Origin: Buxus sempervirens
Taxonomy: Eukaryota > Streptophyta > Magnoliopsida > Buxales > Buxaceae
Direction: 5' to 3'
NCBI GenBank assembly: GCA_947561395.2
Contig: OX387190.1
Location: 26,096,858-26,160,857 of the forward strand
Length of the DNA stretch: 64,000 bases
Positions within the stretch are counted from its first letter, which is position 1, and the number at the start of each line of letters is the position of its first letter. The notes beneath the pieces are model-generated. The model was given only the letters and a program-made list of their open reading frames with translations, ran no database searches and was not told the origin of the DNA. Positions 24,410-34,882 of this stretch are shown in pieces. A program made the position numbers and the translations under genes.

Positions 24410-24861
24410 CAAACACCCCCCCCCCCTTTGAATCCATTAAAAATAGTTCCAGACCCAAATTCCCAGTGAATAAAAAGTCAACTTTCCAGTTCTAGGCAAA
24501 ATTCCGATTTTTCAGGTCTGGAAAAAAAGGTTCAATATGTTAAAACCAAGGTATTCGCCAAGATTTAAAATCTCAAAAAATTCTTTTATGCAATAACATG
24601 GCTAAAAACCTGATTACCGGGAAAAATTATCTTGAAATCTGGCTTTAAAAAATATTTCATTTTCTGGGGTCAAAAGTCAACAAAATTCAACCGGAAAAAG
24701 TTTGACTTTGCCCAAAAGATTGAATTCGGGCCTTTTCCTTTACGGCTTTGGATTCAAATGGGTTAAGTATCTCAAACCCAATGCAAAGAATTGAAAATTC
24801 CAATAAAATATTTCTCTCCTTCAAGATTTATAAAAAATCGTGCAATTTTGGGGTGTCTACA

Positions 24862-24877
24862 ACTGCCCCTCTTTGCT
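24862..24877 (-). other. Polypurine tract of element 2
   Basis: On the minus strand GCAAAGAGGGGCAGT abuts the LTR start TGTAGACACC. The same sequence precedes element 1's 3' LTR. It primes plus-strand DNA synthesis. Confidence 0.88.
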
Positions 24878-27831
24878 GGAGTTGTAGCACAATGAACAGC
24901 AAAGAATAGACACAACTCAAAATTGCACGTTTGAAAGACACCTCATTAATTGAACTTGCTTTGGTCAAACAAATGAGTGATAAAAAAACATGGATTTGAA
25001 GATAGCCATTGAAACCCCTGCTGTGTATAGTCTGACGGGGTGGCGTCTCTTCCTTATCTCAGATTTCTTTGAGCTCTCGTGGCTATGAAAAGAAATCTGA
25101 GACAAGCAAATTTTGAAAAGAATGTGGATTTAAAATTGACCTCTGCAAAGTCAATTGCTTTTGATGTTTTTCAACAATAAGGAAGGAAATATTTTATTGA
25201 ATTTTCCTGATTGATTTTCTTATTTGATTTACCTGGGTGCCATTTGATGCCCAAACCTGTGCTTGAATATTCTGCAACTTGCTTTTGCTTCTTCATCTTC
25301 TTGCTCTCTCAATAAGGATGTATGTGCCATTGCTGCCTATAGCCTGCCTTCATTCTTTTCAACTACCCAAGTGAATGCCTTTTCTTGATTGATGGATTTG
25401 AAAATTATGATCTGTTGATCTAACCTCATGCCCTTACCACCCATGACCTCTCATTCATGCCTTCTTACTGCTCCAGTAAAATCCTTCTTCAGAATTAGAA
25501 ACCTTTGTTTAAAGGAGAAAACATGCAACTACTTCGAAGTTTCTTTTTTTTTTTCAAATCCAAAGACTAAGACCTGACTACTTCTTCCAGATGCTGTAAT
25601 TTATTCCAATGAAAACCCAGAGGGAAAGGCGCTGAGCATGCCCCTGTTTTGATTGCTTGAAGTAGTATTTGCCCCTCAGCAGAGACGATCCTCTTTTTTC
25701 CCTTTTTTTTCTTTTCTTTTTTCTTCCTTTTTTTTTCTTCTTTTTCTCTTTCTTCTTTTTTTTCTTTTTTTTTAACATTTGCAAAAAGAAACCCTTATAA
25801 AGGAATGCAAATACAAAAATAGGTTTTATACTAGTGGCCTCAGAATTCTTTAATGCTTGCAAAACCAATGTTTTTATGAAAAGACATAGATGCTCATCAT
25901 AGGCCAAAAATATATTTTTTTGCTTTTTTTGTGCTTTTTTTTTTTTTTTGAAAAATGATCCAATCACTTATTAGCATATAGTCCAAATGAATTAAAATCA
26001 AGTTGAATAATGAAAAGATTATTTCAGAAAATGAAGAAAGACCAAAATAAGCCTTCAGAACCTTTAGAATCATTCCCATGACCATCGGCTTGTCAATTGA
26101 TGCTCCAGATATGCCGACTCTTTCAATCTGACTATTTTGCCCCAGTCTAGAAAGACATTTTCCTTCATCCAATTGAAGAGCAATTGTTTCTCCATTGTAT
26201 CCATGATATGAGAATTTATGACTTCAACTTCAGCAATCATTTCCTAATGGCAATTTTGATGGCCATCAACTTGTTCACAAATGCTTTATACCATAGCTCT
26301 GATTATGTTGCTTCAATCTTGAAAAGATGATTTTCCTCAATCACTCGAAAAGTGACTGTATCTCAAAATAACCACCAACATGGGGACTTCACCTGGATTT
26401 ATGCCAATTCTGGACTTTCCTCTCCGACGATTTCCTTCTTTCTGATTGTTTGCCATGTAGCGCCCTTCTAGGTTTTCACTACATTTTCTCCATTTTTCTC
26501 TTTTTTTTTCCTTAATCCTTCATCACCAGCAGCTATGTAGTTAAAACCGCCTTAATTCAAAATTTCTTAATCAAAGAGGACTTATGGATTGGACGAAATG
26601 AAGGCTTGGTGTTTGTTTAGAAAGAAAAGGAATAAAAGGCTCAAATACCATATGATCTAATGGGTTAACTGAAATTGCAATTTTTAAGGCATTTCTTCCC
26701 TTGGAATGAATACAAAATTGTCCCCCAATAATGAAGTTCTTCACCCACTTTGATTTCTTCATTTAAAACTTGTTTCCCATTATTGAACTTCTTTTCTCAT
26801 TCTTCCCTTCACAATTTTGAAGATATAGCATTTGATGATCTGTTTTTCTTCTTTCTTCCCTCTTTTTTTTTTTCATTTCTTTACCCCCTTTTCTGAAAAC
26901 ATCTTCAAAATCCCTTTTGAACTTCAATAATGCCCCCCTTCTCTTGTCCCTTCATTCTTTCTTTTTTATGCCTTAATAAATTTGCCCCAGTGTGGGGTTG
27001 CAATTCTCAGTTTTGGTTACTTGGAAAAATTTATCAAGCTCAAAGAGTCTAACTAGGGATTTCAAAAAATTTTGGGGATATAAGAAAGAAAGGCCTCTTA
27101 TCATTTTAAGAAAAGTTTGAATTTTCAGACTTGACAGAGTTGTACTACATGACTGGCTCAGGATTTTTCTTTTTCTTTTTTTTTTTTTTTTTTGTCACCG
27201 CCACCTGGGAAGATAAAATTTCAATCATAAAACATCCTTCTCATCGGATCAGCCTCTTAAATCGCAATCCAAATCTTTCCATATTTTCCGATGGAGAGTG
27301 CAAACTAGGAGTCATCTTCAAATGCAAAAATTTCATCTTCCAATTTCTTCTTCATCTGCTTTTCCTTGATGAGCAAGTGATGCGATCCTCTCTGTATTTT
27401 TATGAAATAAATCTTTGTACTTGCTGCTTTCAAGTGAGAACTTCGGGTCATCTTTGGTTCTAAAGTCCATAAGATTGGTCACTTCAAAATTTTGCAGAAA
27501 TATTCTTCTCATGACACTTAAAAAGATTTGAATTTTCATATAAAATGTCTTTTTCTTCGATTTCGGTCTCAAAATTGAGCCCAATGTCGAAGTCATATTC
27601 AACTTAATGAAATTCAATGAGAGATATGACTCATAAGTAAAACAGGACCTTGTTGAAAACATTTTTTTTTTTTTTTAGAAAAATGTTAAAGGGGAAAATC
27701 TTTTTTTTTTTTTTAACAAAAATCTTAAAGGAAAACTCTCTTTTTTTTGTTTTTTTTTTTGAAAGAGCCTTTATTGAAATCACTTCCTGAGAACAAGGCT
27801 CCTTAGGATCCTCAGGAAATGTGCATTCTTC
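24878..27831 (-). other. Non-coding 3' region of element 2
   Basis: Between the gag stop and the polypurine tract lie 3 kb with no pol-like frames in any reading direction. It includes several poly(T) and pyrimidine tracts on the plus strand (25690-25775, 27160-27195, 27660-27760), which give Lys-rich open frames that are not genes. I see nothing homologous to the antisense genes of element 1. Confidence 0.7.
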
Positions 27832-29904
27832 TTAAGGGGGTTTCTTTTCAGAGAACAAGGGAATTTGAAAATTGCCCCTGTTCTCAAAGGCAAAAGCTAA
27901 CTTTTCTTTCTTTTTCAGAAAATTTCTTTCTGCTGCTGAGTGAGGCAAGTTTCTCTTTTCATGATTTGGGATGATCCCCTTCTCTGGGGTATTGTGCTCA
28001 GTTTCTGAAAGAAGTGACATTCCTTTATACGGAATCTGGATAGCAGCCCAGTCAATAAATGGAAGCTTAAACTTGGCCTCAATCTTTTCATTTAAATCTT
28101 CTTCTTTCCTTTCCTGGGATTCTCCTTTTTTAGTTGCCTCTACTTCATTTCCTTCTTGTATGAAGAGTGGTTCCATACCCTTCAGACAATCCAATTTGTC
28201 CATACTGAACTCTTGTTCAACATCCAGTGCTATGCCATTTGTCTGCTCAAACTGCTCAAATGGAATTGTTTGCACCTCCTTTGCCCTTTCACCTGTCATT
28301 TCATTTTCTTTCACCTTCGGCTTAAAATCTGCCCCTGTGTGAGTCTCTTTCTCCACATGGCCCCCTTCATCTTCTTTTTCAAAATAAACCTGGACTGTGG
28401 TACCAACCGGAGAAATAAGTTGAGAAGGGTCAAATCTTCTTTTTCCTAAAAAAATTGACCCTATTGCATTTGAGCTGCTTGCCCCATTGTTGCTGGTGGG
28501 AGGAGGAGTGGGTGTGACTGAATTGAATGATAAAGAGTTATTATCCAGCAAATCCTGAATTGCATGCTTTAGGGCCAAGCAACGATCTGTGGTATGCCCT
28601 GGAGTGCTCATATGATACTCACAAATTGCAGATGGATCATAACCCTTCCCCTTGCTTGCATGAGGATTTGGCAACCTCAGAGTCACGTAACCCTTTTGAA
28701 GTAGGGTAGGCAAAAGTTCAGATGGTCTCATAGGCAGTTTTGAAAACTCCCTTCTCTTCCTTACTTCTGTTTCCTCCTTCACAGGCTGTGCAGAAGGGAC
28801 ATTAATTTGGATAGGCAGCAAAGGAACTGGATGGGCATTGATTTGAACGGGTCCCTTGGGAAGCTGCACCATATTCACTTCTGCTTCTCTCCTTTCCTCA
28901 TATTTTCTCTTTCCATTACCATTTCCCTTGTTATGAGTGGAGTCTTGTTGACTGATCATGGTGGAATAATCAATTATCTTGCCAGATTTGATCTCATCCT
29001 CAATCCGGTCTGCCACCTGTACCAGGGCAGCAAAATTGGTGGTGATCTGACCCACTAGGTGATTGTAGAAGGGTTGCCCCAGCGTACCCATGAATGTTGA
29101 GATCATTTCAGGTTCCAGCATAGGCGGCCTGACCTGAGAGGCAGCCTCTCTCCACCTCTTGGCATATTGCCGCACAGATTCATCTTTGCCCTTGCTCATC
29201 CTCATAATGTCGTACCGGTCTGGCACAATCTCCGAGTTAAATTTGTATTGGTCTAAGAAGGTGTCTGCCAGGTCCTTCCATCCTCTAATCTTCCCATGAT
29301 CAACTGTGGCGAACCACCTAAGAGCTGACCCGGTCAAACTCCTCTGAAAGAGTTGGATCAGTATGCCATCATCCCGGCCAAATTGGCATAGGGCCCCGCA
29401 GTATAGTTTCAAGTGGCTCATAGGGCAGCCTGTGCCATCAAATTTGTCGAAGTCCGGGTACTTGAACTTGGCCGGTAGACATACATCCGGGTACATGCAG
29501 AGATCATCAAAGGTGGTACCTCCGTAGCTGTTTCCCCCCTTCACCTCTTTCAGTTCTTTCTGGATTCTCTCGATCTTGTGCAGGAGTTTCCTTTCCATCT
29601 CTTCCCTGGCTTTTTCCTTTTCCATTTCTTTCTCAGAGTCCACCGTGTTTTCCCTAATCAGAATGGGTTCAGGGACTGGTTCAGAAATGGGCTCAGGCAT
29701 GGGTTGAGCCGAAGGCGGAATGTAAGCCTGAGGTGGTGGTGGTGCCTGATGGGAAGTTGATGCTTGGTTTTGGGCCTGGGCCTGTTGGGCTTGAGCCGCC
29801 AGTAAGTCTCCCAGCATCTTGGCCAGACCAGCCACTTGCTCCTGCAGCTGAGCAAAGTGTTGAGCGGGTACGGTGGCTTGGGCTTGGTTCTCTTCAGTGT
29901 TCAT
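27832..29904 (-). CDS. gag: Gag polyprotein of element 2, fused to a post-protease segment
   Basis: From the Met at 29904 (MNTEENQAQATVPAQ) it has 690 residues; the frame is open to 29973, past a likely splice acceptor at 29955. The N-terminal two thirds matches element 1 Gag closely: SHLKLYCGALCQFGRDDG, ALRWFATVDHGKI, QVRPPMLEPEMISTFMGTL, then the knuckle CEYHMSTPGHTTDRC. After that the sequence skips the entire protease. It continues into an acidic linker and LPFIDWAAIQIPYKG, whose counterpart LPFIDWAAVKIPEEV in element 1 lies downstream of the protease (36142). The frame has no internal stop. It looks like a maintained structural protein of a non-autonomous element, with its protease removed in frame. 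Confidence 0.9.
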   Translation of the reverse strand: MNTEENQAQATVPAQHFAQLQEQVAGLAKMLGDLLAAQAQQAQAQNQASTSHQAPPPPQAYIPPSAQPMPEPISEPVPEPILIRENTVDSEKEMEKEKAREEMERKLLHKIERIQKELKEVKGGNSYGGTTFDDLCMYPDVCLPAKFKYPDFDKFDGTGCPMSHLKLYCGALCQFGRDDGILIQLFQRSLTGSALRWFATVDHGKIRGWKDLADTFLDQYKFNSEIVPDRYDIMRMSKGKDESVRQYAKRWREAASQVRPPMLEPEMISTFMGTLGQPFYNHLVGQITTNFAALVQVADRIEDEIKSGKIIDYSTMISQQDSTHNKGNGNGKRKYEERREAEVNMVQLPKGPVQINAHPVPLLPIQINVPSAQPVKEETEVRKRREFSKLPMRPSELLPTLLQKGYVTLRLPNPHASKGKGYDPSAICEYHMSTPGHTTDRCLALKHAIQDLLDNNSLSFNSVTPTPPPTSNNGASSSNAIGSIFLGKRRFDPSQLISPVGTTVQVYFEKEDEGGHVEKETHTGADFKPKVKENEMTGERAKEVQTIPFEQFEQTNGIALDVEQEFSMDKLDCLKGMEPLFIQEGNEVEATKKGESQERKEEDLNEKIEAKFKLPFIDWAAIQIPYKGMSLLSETEHNTPEKGIIPNHEKRNLPHSAAERNFLKKKEKLAFAFENRGNFQIPLFSEKKPP

Positions 29905-30134
29905 AGCTCTGCCTTTGGATCTGGTCACGGGAGCAATGATTGCAAATAAGTGTACCTGAGTAAGGAAAAGCAAAGAAACATGTCAGCTCCCATTTAATCT
30001 GAGTCACACACCTATAAATGTAGATAAGTGGGTTAGGTGAACACAAGTCCGGATTTATTTGTTTTTTTTTCTATATTTTTCCATTTTTTGTTTTGTTTTT
30101 TTTTATTGTTGGAATATTTTAGGGCTTCCAAAGG
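29905..30134 (-). other. Pre-gag segment of element 2 with conserved acceptor
   Basis: On the minus strand CTTTTCCTTACTCAG|GTACA ends at 29955, matching element 1 around 18737. Upstream is a short T/A-rich stretch and the edge of the 43-bp repeat array. Confidence 0.45.
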
Positions 30135-31290
30135 TCCCAAAGAATGAGAAATGTCTAAAATTCAGAGGCTTTTAGACGGCCCAAAGGATACGTGTCTATA
30201 ATTCAGAGGCTTATAGACGGCCCAAAAAAGTTGTGTCTAAAATTCAGAGGCTTTTAGATGGCCCAAAGGATTGTGTCTATAATTCAGAGGCTTATAGACG
30301 GCCCAAAAAAGTTGTGTCTAAAATTCAGAGGCTTTTAGATGGCCCAAAGGATATATGTCTATAATTCAAAGGCTTATAGACGGCCCAGAGGATATGTGTC
30401 TATAATTCAGAGGCTTATAGACGGCCCAAAGAAATTGATGTTTGAAATTCAGAGGCTTTCAAATGGCCCAAAAAGGTTTTTTCTAAAATTCAGAGGCTTT
30501 TAGAAGGCCCAAAGGATATATGTCTATAATTCAGAGGCTTATAGACGGCCCAGAGGATATGTGTCTAAAATTCAGAGGCTTTTAGATGGCCCAAAAAGGT
30601 TGTGTCTAAAATTCAGAGGCTTTTAGATGGCCCAAAGGATATATGTCTATAATTCAAAGGCTTATAGACGGCCCAGAGGATATGTGTCTATAATTCAGAG
30701 GCTTATAGACGGCCCAAAGAAATTGATGTTTGAAATTCAGAGGCTTTCAAATGGCCCAAAAAGGTTGTTTCTAAAATTCAGAGGCTTTTAGAAGGCCCAA
30801 AAAGATTTGTCTAAAATTCAGAGGCTTTTAGATGGCCCAAAAAGGTTTGTCTAAAATTCAGAGGCTTTTAGATGGCCCAAAAAGGTTGTCTAAAATTCAG
30901 AGGCTTTTAGACGGCCCAAAAAAGTTGATGTTTGAAATTCAGAGGCTTTTAGATGGCCCAAAGGATATATGTCTATAATTCAGAGGCTTATAGACGGCCC
31001 AAAAGGGTTGTGTCTAAAATTCAGAGGCTTTTAGATGGCCCAAAAAGGTTTGTCTAAAATTCAGAGGCTTTTAGATGGCCCAAAAAGGTTGTCTAAAATT
31101 CAGAGGCTTTTAGACGGCCCAAAAAAGTTGATGTTTGAAATTCAGAGGCTTTCAAATGGCCCAACAAGATTGTGTCTAAAATTTAGAGACTTTTAGACGG
31201 CCCAAAATAGGTTGATGTTTGAAATTCAGAGGCTTTCAAATGGCCCAAAAAAGTTGTGTCTAAAATTCAGAGGCTTTTAGACGGCCCATT
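30135..31290 (-). repeat. Tandem hairpin array, about 27 units of 40-44 bp
   Basis: Every unit has the form stem, constant TTCAGAGGC, complementary stem, then (A/C)(T/C)GGCCCA and a short spacer (plus-strand reading). Four stem types occur: GTCTAAAA/TTTTAGAC (30153-30177), GTCTATAA/TTATAGAC (30194-30218), TTTGAAA/TTTCAAA (30441-30463) and TTCTAAAA/TTTTAGAA (30481-30505). Changes in one arm are matched in the other, while the loop stays fixed. Some units have one unpaired closing position (TTTTAGAT). The array lies in the leader of element 2 upstream of gag and is absent from element 1. Confidence 0.93.
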
Positions 31291-33075
31291 TTTTGATTTG
31301 ATTGGTAAAAAGAAGACCAACCAAGGGTTCATGGAATATTCTAGGGCTTCCAGAAGTCCCATTTTTTTATAACTTGATTGGTAAAAAGAAGACCAACCAA
31401 GGGTTCATGGAATATTCTAGGGCTTCCAGAGGTCCCACTTTTTTTTTTTGACTTGATTGGTAAAAAGGAGACCAACCAAGGGTTTTTATGGAATATTCTA
31501 GGGCTTCCAAGGGTCCCAATTTTTTGATTTGATTGATAAAAATAACCAACCAAGGTTTTCATGGAATATTCTAGGGCTTCCAAGCGTCCCAATTTTTTTG
31601 ATTTGATTGATAAAAATAACCAACCAAGGTTTTCATGGAATATTCTAGGGCTTCCAAGGGTCCCACAAATGTTTTGATTTGATTAATAAAAATAACCAAC
31701 CAAAGGTGTCTTGGAATATTCTAGGGCTTCCAAGTATCCCACAAATGTTTTGATTTGATTGATAAAAATAACCAACCAAAGGTGTCTTGGAATATTCTAG
31801 GGCTTCCAAGTATCCCACAAATGTTTTGATTTGATTGATAAAAATAACCAACCAAAGGTGTCTTGGAATATTCTAGGTCTTCCAAGTATCCCACAAATGT
31901 TTTGATTTGATTGATAAAAATAACCAACCAAGGTTTTCATGGAATATTCTAGGGCTTCCAAGGGTCCCAATTTTTTTGATTTGATTGATAAAAATAACCA
32001 ACCAAAGGTTTTCATGGAATATTCTAGGGCTTCCAAGGGTCCCAATTTTTTGATTTTTTTTTTTGATTTGATTGATAAAAATAACCAACCAAGGTTTTAA
32101 TGGAATATTCTAGGGCTTCCAAGGGTCCCAATTTTTTTGATTTTTTTTTGATTTGATTGATAAAAATAACCAACCAAGGTTTTAATGGAATATTCTAGGG
32201 CTTCCAAGGGTCCCAATTTTTTGATTTTTTTGATTTGATTGATAAAAATAACCAACCAAGGTTTTCATGGAATATTCTAGGGCTTCCAAGGGTCCCAATT
32301 TTTTGATTTGATTGATAAAAATAACCAACCAAGGTTTTCATGGAATATTCTAGGGCTTCCAAGGGTCCCAATTTTTTGATTTGATTGATAAAAATAACCA
32401 ACCAAAGGTTTTCATGGAATATTCTAGGGCTTCCAAGCGTCCCAATTTTTTTGATTTGATTGATAAAAATAACCAACCAAGGTTTTCATGGAATATTCTA
32501 GGGCTTCCAAGCGTCCCACAAATGTTTTGATTTGATTGATAAAAATAACCAACCAAAGGTGTCTTGGAATATTCTAGGGCTTCCAAGTATCCCACAAATG
32601 TTTTGATTTGATTGATAAAAATAACCAACCAAAGGTGTCTTGGAATATTCTAGGGCTTCCAAGTATCCCACAAATGTTTTGATTTGATTGATAAAAATAA
32701 CCAACCAAAGGTTTCTTGGAATATTCTAGGGCTTCCAAGTATCCCACTTTTTTTGATTTGATTGATAAAAATAACCAACCAAGGTTTTCATTTTTTTTTT
32801 GATTTGATTGATAAAAATAACCAACCAAGGTTTTCATGGAATATTCTAGGGCTTCCAAGTGTCCCACTTTTTTTTGATTTGATTGATAAAAATAACCAAC
32901 CAAGGTTTTCATGGAATATTCTAGGGCTTCCAAGTGTCCCACTTTTTTTTGATTTGATTGATAAAAATAACCAACCAAGGTTTTCATGGAATATTCTAGG
33001 GCTTCCAAGTGTCCCAAAATTCTTTTTTTTTTTTTGATTTGATTGATAAAAATAACCAACCAAGGTTTTCATTTT
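31291..33075 (-). repeat. 76-bp minisatellite in the leader of element 2
   Basis: About 23 units of the same family as 17362-18632, in reverse orientation. Units near 31640-31920 and 32500-32740 keep the ACAAATGTTTTGATTTG segment and full 76-bp length. Others have poly(T) in its place. Units near 31300-31500 read GGTAAAAAGAAGACC. The mosaic order of subtypes suggests repeated unequal exchange or template switching. Confidence 0.95.
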
Positions 33076-34862
33076 TTTCTTCTTCCAATTTGCTGAATTT
33101 TCTCAGTTTTCAAGTTCCAAAGTTTGACTGACATATGTTTGAGTTGAGTTGGTGTCAAAAAATATGACACCTTGGTTTCCTCTTTGATTTTCAAACTTAG
33201 GTTAAATCCTGAAAGAATACTTTATTTTATTCTTTTTGTTTTTTTTTTTTTGTATTTTGGAACATTTTTTTATGTTCTTTTCGGGGTGCCTAAGGATGAT
33301 CCCAGTGTTTTAGGCAATTTATTCTGAAAATTTGGGCTGAACAGCCAATTTGTGCATTTTTTGAACGTATCCGGTATAATATACCGGATAAGGATATGCC
33401 TTATGGTATCCGGTTACCCTAACCGGATACGCGCATATGCCTTTGTATCCGGAAATACATACCGGATATGAATAGAAGTGTTATTAACCAGCCTGAGTTG
33501 CCGGTTATTGCCGAAATGGCCCTTTTTGACTCATTTTTTTCACCAGATTAGTTTTTTTTTCATTCCCACTTGATGTTCACCTTAATTTGACCCTCAAAAA
33601 TTGCCCCAAATTGGGCTTGGACATCATACTTGCAAAATTCCCCAAATTTAGGAAAAGAACATGGCTTTACCTTGCCACCTTGTATTACCTTCATTCAATA
33701 TGGTATTCACATTATACCTTGGCCTGTAAAACATGCAAACGGCCTTCCCACATTTACACCCAATTCCCTAAACGCAATTGTGTGCTTTTAGCCGAAAACG
33801 TGTTTCTCCACCATCAAGCGTATGGTTTTTGGGTTTTGGCTTAATTGGCAACTTAGAACTCAAGTCTAGTGATGCCCGGAATCGAATCACAGATCCCATT
33901 GTCATCACATCATTGACCCAAATTCTAAGGTAAATGTTTTCACTTTCGCTTTCCGAAGTCACGACCTCGGTGCGCCAAGCTACACACATTCATGGTTCAA
34001 CTTCCTAATAGGTAAAGGGTAGGCTGTGCAAATTGTTTCAAGTGCTCAAGTGCAATTTTAAATTGTGGTAACATTCACAACGTCCCAGCCCCTTTTTCGT
34101 AGCCATGCATTCAATTTCAAGCCAAGGTACATATGACAAAAATAATGAAGCCAAATACAAGCAAACAAGCACCAAAACAACTAAATATGCACAAAAAATA
34201 TTACATGCCCAAAAAGTGTTCTACAAAACATGTCATTTGTACAAACAACCATTAAATCAAGTAAGCATGCTTGAAACTCAAAAGCATTCCCTAAAATCCC
34301 AGAGTTCATGCTCTTTTTCATGCTCAAAGTGTACCATTTATACCCCAAATTGGAGCCTAAAATTTTAGCATTACTTGACATGATACCACAGTGTTTCAAT
34401 GAGGTAAAACATGCTTAAAATTTCCAGAAATATGCACTAAAATTTTCAGGTTTCTCATGCTCAAAAGTGCATCACTTATACCCCAAATTAATGCCCAAAC
34501 ATTTACCAACTACTTGACATGGTATAAGGAGAGTTTTGATGGTAACAACATGCTTGAAAACCCATATGATGGCTACTGAATTTACCGATTTTTGCTCAAT
34601 GTTTTCATGCTCAAATAATAGCACTAAGAACCTCCTAACCCAAGGCAAACAAAAACAAGTAGGCATGCACAACAAAGTAAGGCCCTAAACATGATCCTTA
34701 GCATATCCAAGCATACACACATGCCTTCATCAATGTAAAATTTAAAAGTATCCCAATCAGATTTAGAATACACCAATATACACCAATAAAGTAAACAAAA
34801 TAGCAAGCATTCAAAAGTGAGGAAAAAGCATGAATATACACAAATAGGCTTAAATCCACAAG
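33076..34862 (-). other. Leader of element 2, non-coding part
   Basis: It is closely similar to 15545-17357 of element 1 in reverse orientation, including the palindrome array and the GAGCATGAAAA blocks. No gene is seen. Confidence 0.75.
33367..33468 (-). promoter_or_regulatory. Leader palindrome array of element 2
   Basis: Three units: GTATCCGGTATAATATACCGGATA, GTATCCGGTTACCCTAACCGGATAC (10-bp arms, 5-nt centre) and GTATCCGGAAATACATACCGGATA. The middle unit pairs better than its counterpart in element 1 (16988-17011), so the two arms have changed together. Confidence 0.8.
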
Positions 34863-34880
34863 TCCCCAGCAGAATCGCCA
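34863..34880 (-). other. Primer binding site of element 2
   Basis: On the minus strand TGGCGATTCTGCTGGGGA, two bases inside the 5' LTR. It differs from element 1's by one base and again fits the 3' end of tRNA-Arg. Confidence 0.8.
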
Positions 34881-34882
34881 GT

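Larger units (their letters stand above)
22064..24861 (-). repeat. 3' LTR of element 2 (complete, 2798 bp)
   Basis: On the plus strand it starts TGTGAGACATGGG and ends GGGGTGTCTACA. From 22064 to about 24140 it matches the R/U5 and proximal U3 of element 1's LTR. The distal U3 (about 24287-24861) is unrelated to element 1's and some 480 bp longer, with a long inverted repeat and a C-run. It carries an intact TATA box and splice donor, pointing leftwards. Confidence 0.92.

Noticed and set aside
30135..31290. CRISPR-like look of regularly spaced repeats
   Set aside because: This is plant DNA, the units are contiguous with variable stems, and no unique spacers or cas genes exist.
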